Source: Lysobacterales bacterium
GTDB taxonomy: Bacteria; Pseudomonadota; Gammaproteobacteria; Xanthomonadales; SZUA-36
Length of the DNA stretch: 64,000 bases
Reading direction: 5' to 3'
Assembly: GCA_014238945.1 (NCBI GenBank)
Contig: JABAAB010000083.1
Coordinates: forward strand, 1-64,000
The notes under the pieces are model-generated. The model searched no databases. It saw only the letters and a program-made list of their open reading frames with translations, and had not been told where the DNA came from. Numbering within the stretch: position 1 is the stretch's first letter; every line of letters begins with the position of its first letter. The position numbers and the translations under genes are program-made. This document shows, piece after piece, positions 1 through 8,476 of this stretch.

Positions 1-1
1 C

Positions 2-67
2 AGACGGATCAAGCAGAAGACGCTGGCTGAGAGACGTCGGCTATACTACAAGCAGAAGGCTGCATGA
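2..67 (+). CDS. possible C-terminal end of a gene entering from the left
   Basis: Reading from base 2 gives 21 codons and a TGA stop. The peptide is strongly basic (many Lys and Arg, with a Tyr-Tyr pair), which would suit the tail of a protein that begins outside the window. Another frame is also open here, to base 128, so the frame choice is uncertain. No family can be recognised from so little sequence. Confidence 0.18.
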   Translation, partial: RRIKQKTLAERRRLYYKQKAA

Positions 68-150
68 ACATGAACCTGATGAGTTGAAAGTCTCTCTTAA
101 TTCCGATTCCTTTAAGTCCGGAATCCTTTGACGACGTACAGCAAGCAACC

Positions 151-492
151 ATGGCGCAATGGAATGAATGGAGTAGCATAGTCGCCGGTTCGCCCGACCT
201 GGCGGAAATTGTGGTGCGCGGAAACCATGATCTGCATCAACTCAACCCTGTCGATAAATTGCGATATGGTGCCTATATTCAAATGTTTTTTGACGCAGTG
301 GAAACATACCACGACCAGGTAAATGCCATTGGCCTTGGAGGTGATGACAGAGTTCTTTGTTCGATCGTCAGGCGCCGCATAAAGCTCAATGGAATTGCGC
401 AATGTTGGAGTGAGAATATAAAAGACTATGAAGGTGAATTTGTCATCTGGATCGAAGATAGATTCAAAGAGATAAACGTCGATGACCCATAA
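151..492 (+). CDS. small hypothetical protein, probably N-terminally shortened
   Basis: This 113-residue protein is of unknown function. It resembles small proteobacterial proteins that, as I recall them, begin with a membrane helix and continue with a soluble helical part of about 110 residues; that recollection is not strong. Here only the soluble part is present. The reading frame is open back to base 85 and gives plausible extra residues before the ATG (Ser-Phe-Asp-Asp-Val-Gln-Gln), then meets a stop at 82-84, so the 5' end looks lost. There is no clear ribosome binding site before the ATG. The last 22 codons and about 40 bases of the 3' flank recur near the right edge of the window (63367-63477). 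It may be a decaying gene. Confidence 0.5.
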   Translation: MAQWNEWSSIVAGSPDLAEIVVRGNHDLHQLNPVDKLRYGAYIQMFFDAVETYHDQVNAIGLGGDDRVLCSIVRRRIKLNGIAQCWSENIKDYEGEFVIWIEDRFKEINVDDP

Positions 493-534
493 CTCAAGAA
501 ATAGTACGAGCTTAATCGTATTAATTTGACCCCA
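424..534 (+). repeat. direct repeat, left copy
   Basis: This 111-base stretch covers the last codons of the small gene at 151-492 and its 3' flank. It matches 63367-63477 in the same orientation at 93 of 111 positions by hand alignment without gaps. The similarity continues past the stop codon and ends in a shared TTGAC-CCA motif. The left copy also holds a small inverted repeat, TACGA and TCGTA around six bases, at 504-519, which is degraded in the right copy. It is either a mark of duplicated multi-copy genes or of a rearrangement border. Confidence 0.7.
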
Positions 535-616
535 CGGGAAAGTTGTTCCCATGTGTCGTTAAGCAATCATTCAAGCTCACCGGGTTGTAAGTTGTACTAC
601 TTCAAATAGCACACAA

Positions 617-2263
617 TCAGTCCGCGCCAGGCACTGCACGGCCTGACCGAACGACAGGTAACCACATCAATTGCTGCTGCTCAGCTGTGGCCCTTTTTCC
701 AGTCAACAAATCAATCACAAACCCGATCATCAATGCGCTAAAAAATGTCACCAACCAAGCGGTCAGGATGACCAGGTGTGTAGAGAACGGCACACCAAAA
801 AGTTCCATGCTGTAGCTGGTGCATATACCGACCACTTCACCAATCAAGAACGCCGGAATTACGGAAGCTGCGGTCGCACGCTTGCTGAACATTCCCAGAA
901 CGAATAGAGCTCCCAATGGCCCCAGGAAGCAGTTAAAGCCTTTTTGGGCTAAGGAAATAATGTCGCTTCCCTTGGACAACTCATACAGTCCGATTGTGTA
1001 ACCGACGACAAAAATACCCATCATAGCAGTCAATATTCGGGCTCGCTTCAGTTCCTGTCTGGCTTCTGCTGAGCCCGGATTAAAACGCCGGAAAAAATCA
1101 ATCGTCATGATGGTCGAAGCTGAATTCGCTCCTGAATCAATGGTGGACATTGCTGCTGCGAACAGTGCCGCTACCAGCAGACCCCGTAATCCGGACGGCA
1201 TGTAATAACTAATAAACTGGGGGAAAATCGCATCCTGTGCCACGTTTCGCACCGCAGCAACCTCGGAGGTGATGTCCGCCCTGGCAGGCAGATCATAAAA
1301 TTGAATGAAATACATCAAGGCAATCCCAACTCCCGCCAGGATGACACCCAGCACGGCCGCTGCCACCGCACTGATGATATAACTGCGGCGTGCCGCGCCA
1401 ATATCTCTCACTGAAAAATAGCGTTGTAGTGCCATCTGGTTTGCACCATGGGTGCAGACCATCCACATGAATAGTCCGGCACTAATGGCGAAGACAGTGG
1501 TGCGATTACGCACGTCATAATCGAACCACTGGACCTCTTCGTGCTTGAAAGTCTTCGAGACATCGATCCAATCACCGACATTCGACCCGGTCATCCAGGC
1601 TATCGTGGCCATGGTGAATAACGCCCCAATAGTTAGAACAAAGAATTGAATAACATCAGTCCAGATGACAGCCCGAATACCACCCAGGGTGGTATACAGA
1701 ACGGAAAAAATACCTATCGACAGAATCACCGTATATACGCTGGCATCAGGTCCGCTAAAAAATGGAAGAGCAATATCCAGCTGGATAATTTCTGCTAGTG
1801 CGATTGACGCTGTCAGCACGACCACAGAGATCCATCCAAAGAGCAGCAACAGGCAAAATATGGCAGCGAGAGCACGCACGGTGTAATTAAACCTTCGCTC
1901 CAGGTACTCATATGCACTGGTCAGATTAAGCCGCATAAAGAAAGGGATCCAGACGAAACAGACAACAATCAAAACCAATGGAATCGGGGTTTGTCTGGTC
2001 AGAAAGCTGAGCCCGGTTCTGAACATTTCTCCTGGTTGACCAAGATACAGTAGGGTTGACATGACAGAGGCAAAAAGACTGATTCCCACGGCCCAGGGAG
2101 GAAGCGTGCGGCCACCGATGAAAAAGTCCCTGGTTGAGTTTTGCTTGACGGCGATTAGTATTCCCATCACCATCATTGCTGCGAGATAGAGACTGATCAC
2201 CGCAATGTCCAGGCTTGTCAGCCCACCTTCGAGGCCGATTGCAGCTATTGAGTCCGTGTTCAT
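617..2263 (-). CDS. sodium:solute symporter family (SSS/SLC5) transporter
   Basis: This 548-residue inner-membrane protein has about 13 hydrophobic segments and is full length for the family. The segment near residues 190-215 (Gly-Gly-Ile-Arg-Ala-Val-Ile-Trp-Thr-Asp followed by a helix) is typical of the SSS family, which imports small acids, sugars or vitamins with sodium. The N-terminal part has the usual FFIGGR-type loop after the first helix. It starts 27 bases after the acyl-CoA dehydrogenase gene on the same strand, so it is probably the last gene of an operon with that enzyme and the TonB receptor. It is a plausible inner-membrane partner for what the receptor takes up. The substrate is unknown; carboxylates are the most common guess for this branch. 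Confidence 0.88.
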   Translation of the reverse strand: MNTDSIAAIGLEGGLTSLDIAVISLYLAAMMVMGILIAVKQNSTRDFFIGGRTLPPWAVGISLFASVMSTLLYLGQPGEMFRTGLSFLTRQTPIPLVLIVVCFVWIPFFMRLNLTSAYEYLERRFNYTVRALAAIFCLLLLFGWISVVVLTASIALAEIIQLDIALPFFSGPDASVYTVILSIGIFSVLYTTLGGIRAVIWTDVIQFFVLTIGALFTMATIAWMTGSNVGDWIDVSKTFKHEEVQWFDYDVRNRTTVFAISAGLFMWMVCTHGANQMALQRYFSVRDIGAARRSYIISAVAAAVLGVILAGVGIALMYFIQFYDLPARADITSEVAAVRNVAQDAIFPQFISYYMPSGLRGLLVAALFAAAMSTIDSGANSASTIMTIDFFRRFNPGSAEARQELKRARILTAMMGIFVVGYTIGLYELSKGSDIISLAQKGFNCFLGPLGALFVLGMFSKRATAASVIPAFLIGEVVGICTSYSMELFGVPFSTHLVILTAWLVTFFSALMIGFVIDLLTGKRATAEQQQLMWLPVVRSGRAVPGAD

Positions 2264-2290
2264 AGTCCGCGTTTGGGCCTCAATGCACCG

Positions 2291-3433
2291 CTACTTGAGC
2301 AAATTTCGGGCAATCACACTTCGCATGGCTTCCGAGCTGCCCTCGTAAATTCTCATTGGGCGGATGTCCCGGTAACAGCGTTCAAGCACAGTTTCATCTG
2401 ATAGGCCAGCAGCCCCATGAATCTGGACAGCCCGATCGACAACTTTGCCAACCATTTCTGTCGCATAAATTTTTGCCATAGCCGTTTGCTGAATAACGTT
2501 TTCCCCTTGTTGGGCTCGCCAGGCTGCGTCATAGACCATCAGCCGTGCCCCGTGCAATTCTATTGATGAATCTGCAATCATCCATTGAATAGCCTGGCGT
2601 GAAGCCAATGGCTTACCAAAGGTCTGCCTTTGGCGCGCATATTCAACCGCTAACTCCAGGCATCGATCGGCGATTCCCAGCGCACGAGCTGCAATCTGAA
2701 TTCGGCTGCTATAAAGAAATGCAGTACCAGCGCTCCAACCTTTTCCTGGCTCACCAAGCAACTGAGAGTCAGGAATTTCGCAGTTCTCGAAGTAAACCTC
2801 GTATGTGGAGTGACCATGAAGCATTTTTTGTTCACGCCCGACGACGCATCCAGGGGTCTCTTTTTCCACAATTACCCAGGTCATCCCTTCGTGACGCTGT
2901 GTACCCTTCAATCGGCAAAGCACCAGGATGTAATCGGCTTTCTTTGCGTAGCTAATCCAGCATTTGTTTCCGTTAACCACCCAGCCAGCGGGAGTTTTTT
3001 CCAGCGTGGTTTTAATACCAGCCAGATCACCTGCGGCCTGGGGTTCACTGAACGCACTTGCACCCTGGATTTCTCCACGTACGGTTGGTAACAGATATTT
3101 TTCTTTCTGCTGGACTGTGCCCAGTTCATAAAGCACGGGAGCAAACCGCATTGCGAAAACACCGCGACCTGCAGTACATCTATGCACTTCTTCGGTGACC
3201 AAACAGGCGTCAAACGGTCCCAGGCCGGCTCCCCCTACCTCTACCGGAGCTTCTGCTGCGGCCAGGCCTAGTTCTTCCACTTTCGCTACCAGCTTACGCC
3301 GCAGGTCTTCCGGCAAATCCACACAATTGGGCCGGTCCGGTAACTGCTGTTCCAGGGGCATGAGTTCGCTGTCAACAAAGCGACGGACCGTGTCTTTCAA
3401 CATCTGCGATTCTTCAGGAAGATTGAAATCCAT
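2291..3433 (-). CDS. acyl-CoA dehydrogenase
   Basis: This 380-residue flavoenzyme of the acyl-CoA dehydrogenase family has the usual length. The N-terminal helical domain leads to the FAD/substrate motif SAFSEPQAAGD near residue 150 and the KCWISYAKKAD strand (usually KxWIT-type). The C-terminus carries the YEG motif (IYEGSSEAMR) whose Glu is the catalytic base in medium- and short-chain members. It oxidises a CoA thioester to its 2,3-enoyl form and passes electrons to an electron-transfer flavoprotein, which is not encoded here. It lies between the TonB receptor and the symporter on one strand. The acyl-CoA synthetase at 8476-10014, probably under the same IclR regulator, could supply its substrate. 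Confidence 0.92.
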   Translation of the reverse strand: MDFNLPEESQMLKDTVRRFVDSELMPLEQQLPDRPNCVDLPEDLRRKLVAKVEELGLAAAEAPVEVGGAGLGPFDACLVTEEVHRCTAGRGVFAMRFAPVLYELGTVQQKEKYLLPTVRGEIQGASAFSEPQAAGDLAGIKTTLEKTPAGWVVNGNKCWISYAKKADYILVLCRLKGTQRHEGMTWVIVEKETPGCVVGREQKMLHGHSTYEVYFENCEIPDSQLLGEPGKGWSAGTAFLYSSRIQIAARALGIADRCLELAVEYARQRQTFGKPLASRQAIQWMIADSSIELHGARLMVYDAAWRAQQGENVIQQTAMAKIYATEMVGKVVDRAVQIHGAAGLSDETVLERCYRDIRPMRIYEGSSEAMRSVIARNLLK

Positions 3434-3650
3434 ACTGCAGGCCTTTATTGATCATAACTGGACAGATAGACAGGTTCCGCGGTCGATACTGTCGCGAATA
3501 AGTATAACCAAAACCGGAATCATCACGCTCTAATCAATTCGGATATTGGATACCCTGTTCGAATTCCCAAAAAGGCATGACTGGACAGAACTGCCCCAAC
3601 GAGCCAAGAACTTGTGCTCGGTGAGGCAGTCATTGCATAGCAGCTGATTT

Positions 3651-6320
3651 TCAGAAATTATATGAAGCGCGAAGACCTATTTCTCTTTTATCTGCCAGAG
3701 CGACCGACAGGCCGCGAGCGCCGCCGATTCCTGCAGCACGATCGCCAAACGCACCGCTGATACCGGAAAAATCAAACAAAGCTTGAAGTCCCTTAGGCTG
3801 GTCATCATCTGTGCAGTTACGGCAGTAAAGTTCTACCGTATACCTGTCGGAATTAACACCAATACCCAGGTTCAGCTTTGTTCCGTCCCCGGTATGCGCG
3901 AGATTGGCCTGCGATGCATACATCTTGCCTGTATAAATCAAATCAGCGCGCGCAAACAGACCATGACCCGAATTGAGTGACTGATTGTAATTGACAGAGA
4001 AACTGCCGCTGTTTTTCGGGTATCTTGAAAACGAATTGCCGTCGGCCCCAGTCTCGTCACCCGTCAAATCATAGGCATCTGCGCTGTCAAAGCCTTTACC
4101 GATCTCACTATCGTTATAAGCGTAAGTCCATTCCAGGCCCCAATTCTCATTTAACAGGTAAGCACCTTCGATCTCAATGCCATTCAGTTCAGCCGAGGCT
4201 CCCTGTCCTACGATGGAACCGGATATGGTTTGAGGAACACCGTCATCATCCGTATAGGAAACTGCAAATATCGGGGTGTGCAAGTTGGAAATGTCTGTCT
4301 GGTAATAGCTTACGGAAAGATATCCACGTCCGCCGGCAAAGCTTGTTTTTACGCCCAATTCAATATTTTCCGACTCTTCTTCATCCACTTCGACACCGGC
4401 ACCATTAGTTTGTGTTTTAACCTGGTCCAGTTCGGCATCAGACAGACCTGCCAGGCTTGCATTGAACAATCCCGGTAATGTGCCTTCTGAATAACTGATG
4501 TACCAGGTTGAATTATCGGAAGGCTTATAGTCCAGGATAACCCGTGGCGATGTACTCTTGAAGGTTCCGGAGGTCCCTTCGTCCCTCGGCAGCAGCTCGT
4601 TAACAGGCCCCTGTGAACCGGCCCCACCAACGTAGCCATAATTTCCTTCGGTGATATCATCTTCCTGGTAGCGAGCTTCCACACTCGCGGTGAACTTGTC
4701 ATTGAAATCGAATGCTACCGAACCATAGACCGCAGAGGTATTGACGTCAGCCCAAACTACTCCTCCACCTGAAGTTGTCCTGCCAAAGGCCTGGTTTATA
4801 TTGCTGTCTGAAACAGTATTGCCCGGAGTGAAAAACCAAAACGGATTGTAGTTAACAGGGAACGGCGCCGTTGCGTTGTCAACGTCATCTGCCGGAAAAT
4901 AGACTATCAGTGATCCGATGGTTTGCGTCGAAAAGTCAATGGAAGTGTCACTGTAACCGACAGACCATCGCAGACGTTTATCGCTGGCTGAACTCAAGCG
5001 AATCTCAAATGAGCTATCTTCCAGGGCACTCATTCTCAGGTCCTGGGAATCTGCAGGATGATTGGCACCAAATCCACCGAACATGTCACCGCCGAGACCC
5101 TGCAGGTACAAACCTTCAGTAGCCCGTCGGTCCAGGTCGTTCATGGTTGCATAGATATCTTCGTGAGCGGCGGCTATCATATTGAGATTCATACCATTGT
5201 CAAAATTGATGTTAGCTACGGCGCTGATCTCTTCGGCTTCTCTTTCCAGGCCAAAGTGATCGGGAACCAGAGCATTTGGCATTAAACCAAAGTCCGTCGC
5301 TGCATTTCTCCTCATCTCGTGGGCCCTGGCAGACCCGGTGTCCTGGCCGATTTGAGCATTCGTGGGTGATGGAACCCGTCCACAAATCCAGGTTGCCGGC
5401 ACCAGGGGTGATGAAAAGCCCAGATCCGACAGGGAGCTGAATTCCATATATCTTTGCCAGGTTCCGCCAGGTGCGCAGTTGTGGTGCTCGCCACCTGAAC
5501 CTAAACGATGGTCAAAGAGAGTTGCGGCATCCGGGCCATCTGAATCTTCCCAGACATGATAGCGAACCTTCAGATCAAATGAATCGGACGGCTCGAACAA
5601 TAAAGTCAGTGAAACATCATCAGTGGATCGAGCACCGAGTTTTTCGCCAGGGACCTGTGCATTGTCGTACATACCGTCGGTTTCATAAGTACTGGCTGTC
5701 ACGCGTGTTCGGAACTTATCACCGAATGGAATATCTATGGCGGCTGAGATTCTATAGGTGCTAAAACTGCCGACATCGGCTGCAACTCTGCCGCCGAACT
5801 CTTTGGCGGGATCTTTTGTAATGACGTTGATGGCACCTACATAGGTGGACCTTCCGAAACGCGCGGCCTGCGGCCCTTTAAGCACTTCGATTCTCTCGAT
5901 GTTTTGCACATCTCCGAATTCCGGGCCGATGCTAGGCGCGCCGTCAATGAAAAGTGAGGCAGCGGCTCGGTGGGGCAGATCCGTTCTGGGGTTAAGACCC
6001 CTGAAGATCATCCGGCGGTGTTCCCTGCTATTTTTACCAACGGAACTTTCTGAATAGAAAAAGCCCGGGCTAAAAGATACAACATCGGTTATCTCGTTTA
6101 TTCCTTTGGCTTCAATATCCACCGCAGTAATCGCTGTAATCGAGTAAGGGGCATCTACCAATGACTCTTCCCGAAAACGGGCGGTAACGATAACTTCCTC
6201 CAATAGAAGCGCATCATCTTCCTGCTCGATGGCATCTTGTTCCTGCGCGATGGAACTTTGTATAAATAGAAACAAACTCGAAAAAGCAGTAATAAAAATT
6301 ATTTGTGCATTCAATCTCAT
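3651..6320 (-). CDS. TonB-dependent outer-membrane receptor
   Basis: This 889-residue protein has a signal peptide ending near residue 25 (…SSIAQ), a TonB-box-like segment EEVIVTARFR at 41-50 and a plug domain to about residue 180. A long beta-barrel ends in an aromatic-terminal strand (…LRASYNF), as expected for BAM-dependent assembly. Cysteine pairs in two predicted loops (near residues 285-315 and 833-836) could form disulfides outside the cell. It imports a ligand too large or too rare for porins, using energy from TonB-ExbBD. The spacing and linked genes suggest an organic catabolic substrate rather than iron, because no siderophore genes are nearby. The ribosome binding site is GGGGA, 6 bases before the ATG. 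A small 5-bp stem (6332-6347) lies just upstream in the leader. Confidence 0.93.
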   Translation of the reverse strand: MRLNAQIIFITAFSSLFLFIQSSIAQEQDAIEQEDDALLLEEVIVTARFREESLVDAPYSITAITAVDIEAKGINEITDVVSFSPGFFYSESSVGKNSREHRRMIFRGLNPRTDLPHRAAASLFIDGAPSIGPEFGDVQNIERIEVLKGPQAARFGRSTYVGAINVITKDPAKEFGGRVAADVGSFSTYRISAAIDIPFGDKFRTRVTASTYETDGMYDNAQVPGEKLGARSTDDVSLTLLFEPSDSFDLKVRYHVWEDSDGPDAATLFDHRLGSGGEHHNCAPGGTWQRYMEFSSLSDLGFSSPLVPATWICGRVPSPTNAQIGQDTGSARAHEMRRNAATDFGLMPNALVPDHFGLEREAEEISAVANINFDNGMNLNMIAAAHEDIYATMNDLDRRATEGLYLQGLGGDMFGGFGANHPADSQDLRMSALEDSSFEIRLSSASDKRLRWSVGYSDTSIDFSTQTIGSLIVYFPADDVDNATAPFPVNYNPFWFFTPGNTVSDSNINQAFGRTTSGGGVVWADVNTSAVYGSVAFDFNDKFTASVEARYQEDDITEGNYGYVGGAGSQGPVNELLPRDEGTSGTFKSTSPRVILDYKPSDNSTWYISYSEGTLPGLFNASLAGLSDAELDQVKTQTNGAGVEVDEEESENIELGVKTSFAGGRGYLSVSYYQTDISNLHTPIFAVSYTDDDGVPQTISGSIVGQGASAELNGIEIEGAYLLNENWGLEWTYAYNDSEIGKGFDSADAYDLTGDETGADGNSFSRYPKNSGSFSVNYNQSLNSGHGLFARADLIYTGKMYASQANLAHTGDGTKLNLGIGVNSDRYTVELYCRNCTDDDQPKGLQALFDFSGISGAFGDRAAGIGGARGLSVALADKREIGLRASYNF

Positions 6321-6495
6321 GATTTATCCCCGGCCTTTCAAGAGGCCCTGACGTGGCTGACGGATCGTAGGTCTGATCTTCATAGGGTAGACGGGTCGAA
6401 CAATGATCCAATCTCCTGGTTCAACGCTTTGCGTTATTGATTGCTTAAAGGCAACTTGCGGAGCCTTGTTTGGACTCTAGAACGTATGGCCAATG

Positions 6496-6525
6496 CTGTC
6501 AATATTTTTCTAGTATATGTATAAT
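6496..6525 (+). promoter_or_regulatory. candidate sigma-70 promoter of the IclR gene
   Basis: CTGTCA at 6496-6501 and a perfect TATAAT at 6520-6525 are separated by 18 bases. The 16-bp palindrome at 6528-6543 sits immediately downstream of the -10 box, over the expected start of transcription. That placement suits autorepression. Confidence 0.45.
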
Positions 6526-6527
6526 TG

Positions 6528-6543
6528 ATTCATGTACATGAAT
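6528..6543. promoter_or_regulatory. palindromic operator, probably for the IclR regulator (copy 1)
   Basis: ATTCATGTACATGAAT is a perfect 16-bp inverted repeat lying 50 bases before the IclR start codon and between this gene and the TonB receptor. A second copy with one base changed lies at 7440-7455 before the next operon. Two such copies on either side of a regulator gene argue for a real binding site. IclR proteins bind palindromes of about this size. Assignment to this regulator is inferred. Confidence 0.65.
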
Positions 6544-6593
6544 TACGATATATTATTGTTCTTCAGCATTTTTGAGCGTTTGGAATCCAGGGT

Positions 6594-7355
6594 ATGAACG
6601 ACATAGTTGTTAAATCGGTAAGGCGGGTAGTGGATGTTCTGGAATTGTTTCGGGAACATAAAGCACCCATGAACGCTACCGAAATTTGCAGCTTCCTGGG
6701 TTATCCAAAGTCGAGTGCAAACGCTCTGCTTAAGAGCCTGGTTACCTTGGGCTACATAGCCTTCGATGCGCAAACCAAACAGTATTTCCCTTCTTTGCAG
6801 GTCACAAAACTCGGAGATTGGATACCCAGTATGCTATTTGGTAGTGGCGAAACCCTTACAATGTTGAAGGACCTCCACCAGCAAACGCAGGAGACGGTTG
6901 CCATCTCAATGGCCAACGGTATGACCATGCAGTTTATTTCAGTGATCCAGGGCACATATCCAATTAATCTCTCTGTAAGCGAGGGATTCAATGTTCCGAT
7001 TTTTACAACAGCAGTCGGCATAGCACAGTTGGCCACTCGCCCTGATTCTGATATCAGGGATCTCATAAAACGTGCCAATAGAAAGGAACGCAACCCACGT
7101 AAACGACTTAAATTGCCAAGTGTAATGGATGAGATTGAATCCGCACGCTCAAAGGGTTTTGCCGAAGCATATGACCGTGTAATACCCGACACCGGTGCTA
7201 TAGCGATGGCGCTTCCAGTCAGCATGTTGGACCGCGCCCTGGTGGTCGCGGTAAGTGGCCTCTCAGAACGCATACGAAGAAATGAAGAAAAAATTATCAG
7301 GCAGATGCGTCAGGTAATCTGGCAGTACGGACAAACCCAGGAAGACTCCCGCTGA
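6594..7355 (+). CDS. IclR family transcriptional regulator
   Basis: This 253-residue protein has an N-terminal winged helix-turn-helix (about residues 1-68, beginning VKSVRRVVDVLELF, with the recognition helix at GYPKSSANALLKSL). A C-terminal effector-binding domain follows (about 80-245), including the conserved SVIQGTYPINLSV and late GAIAMALPV stretches. IclR regulators act as dimers or tetramers and control catabolic genes in response to small acids or aromatics. Palindromes before this gene and before the following operon suggest that it regulates itself and the 7580-10014 pair, and possibly the divergent TonB receptor operon. Confidence 0.93.
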   Translation: MNDIVVKSVRRVVDVLELFREHKAPMNATEICSFLGYPKSSANALLKSLVTLGYIAFDAQTKQYFPSLQVTKLGDWIPSMLFGSGETLTMLKDLHQQTQETVAISMANGMTMQFISVIQGTYPINLSVSEGFNVPIFTTAVGIAQLATRPDSDIRDLIKRANRKERNPRKRLKLPSVMDEIESARSKGFAEAYDRVIPDTGAIAMALPVSMLDRALVVAVSGLSERIRRNEEKIIRQMRQVIWQYGQTQEDSR

Positions 7356-7439
7356 GCGTGTTGATGAACCCTTTGGTAACAAAGCGGTTGCCCCTATGAT
7401 TGAGCTTTAACGATGTTTGATAAACATTTAAAGTCAATA

Positions 7440-7455
7440 ATTCATGTATATGAAT
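7440..7455. promoter_or_regulatory. palindromic operator, probably for the IclR regulator (copy 2)
   Basis: ATTCATGTATATGAAT differs at one base from the perfect palindrome at 6528-6543. It lies 24 bases upstream of the -35 box of the promoter at 7480-7508, a position that suits activation of the amidohydrolase/acyl-CoA synthetase operon. The surrounding DNA is AT-rich. Confidence 0.6.
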
Positions 7456-7479
7456 AAATTATTTATAAATGAGAATTTA

Positions 7480-7508
7480 TTGACATCACTCCTTACCACT
7501 CATACAGT
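7480..7508 (+). promoter_or_regulatory. candidate sigma-70 promoter of the 7580-10014 operon
   Basis: A perfect TTGACA (7480-7485) and TACAGT (7503-7508; four of six consensus bases) are separated by exactly 17 bases. The start of transcription would be near 7515, giving a leader of about 65 bases before the ATG at 7580. Confidence 0.5.
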
Positions 7509-7579
7509 GCGATGAAGGAATGTTTATTACTTCACTCTCGAACAGCACCGGATAGAACAGCGATGAGAACTCTATAGGC

Positions 7580-8476
7580 ATGAAAAATGGCGCTATCGAC
7601 ATTGTATGCAATGTTTTCACCCATCAAACGGTAGAGGAAAACCGTACGGGTTTGGATGAGCACTTCAAACACCAGGTTCGCATGCCCGAAGACTTGCGAG
7701 CTGGTGTCAGCATCGAGGACTATCTGATAAAAATGGACAAAGCAGGAATCGAAAGATCTCTGCTCATAGCCGTTAGGGCCGGTGACCTGAATGTTCGCCT
7801 TTCTTTTGAAGTCCCGTACGGGTATGTACAGAAGATATGTGAACAATACCCGGATCGGTTTTCCGGATTGGCAGGTATCGATCCGACCAGGGGCATGCAA
7901 GGGCTGAGAGACCTGGAGGTTGCTGTTAACGAATGTGGTTTCGTCGGTGCGCATTTTTATCCCCATTGGTTTTCGATGTCCCCGGACGCTGCACTCATGT
8001 ATCCCTACTATGCCAAGTGCTGCGAACTCAACATTCCGATTATGATGCAGGTCGGTCACAATCTTGTTTACAGCAGGGAGCGTCGATTACCTTCGGTAGG
8101 AAGACCTATAGCGCTGGATCAGGTTGCCATTGATTTCCCGGAACTGAAAGTGATCGGAATCCATGTCGGCATTCCGTGGACCGATGAAATGATTTCCATG
8201 TGCTGGAAACATGAGAATGTCTATACCGCAGGCGATGCCTATGCCCCCAGGTATTGGCCTGAGCAGTATGTGCATTACGCCAATACTTACGGTAAGCATA
8301 AAGTGCTGTTTGGTACTGACTGGCCGGTCATCGATCCTGAACGGGCGGTCAGTGAGGTCGAAGCACTCAACTTGAAGGATGACGCCAGGCAAATGCTTAT
8401 GCGCGACAATGCTTTGCGTGTGTTCAGGCTGCCGGGAGTTGAACAACTTAAGAAAGAAAGTAAGAGCGAAATCTAA
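7580..8476 (+). CDS. amidohydrolase-2 (TIM-barrel) family protein without the HxH motif
   Basis: This 298-residue protein of the amidohydrolase-2 group (COG2159-type metal-dependent hydrolases and decarboxylases) has the usual length. Family marks are HFYPHWF near residue 127, the IHVGIPW segment near 193 and the strand-8 motif LFGTDWP near 250 that holds the conserved Asp. The first barrel strand normally carries an HxH metal pair (IDxHxH); here it reads IDIVCN, so two metal ligands are missing. It may be a decarboxylase, hydratase or lyase using another mode, or the fold may serve another role. Its TAA stop overlaps the ATG of the acyl-CoA synthetase by one base, so the two are translated together, and it probably yields or feeds the acid that is activated next. 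Confidence 0.82.
   Translation: MKNGAIDIVCNVFTHQTVEENRTGLDEHFKHQVRMPEDLRAGVSIEDYLIKMDKAGIERSLLIAVRAGDLNVRLSFEVPYGYVQKICEQYPDRFSGLAGIDPTRGMQGLRDLEVAVNECGFVGAHFYPHWFSMSPDAALMYPYYAKCCELNIPIMMQVGHNLVYSRERRLPSVGRPIALDQVAIDFPELKVIGIHVGIPWTDEMISMCWKHENVYTAGDAYAPRYWPEQYVHYANTYGKHKVLFGTDWPVIDPERAVSEVEALNLKDDARQMLMRDNALRVFRLPGVEQLKKESKSEI

Noticed and set aside
112-552. Minus-strand open frame over the small hypothetical gene
   Set aside because: It is the antisense shadow of the 151-492 gene; the sense frame has the repeat partner and more plausible composition.
6332-6347. Hairpin in the TonB receptor leader as a riboswitch or attenuator
   Set aside because: The stem is only 5 bp with no conserved element or T-run; it may be chance.
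7369-7396. Hairpin after the IclR gene as a terminator
   Set aside because: The stem relies on a G-U pair and is not followed by a T-run.
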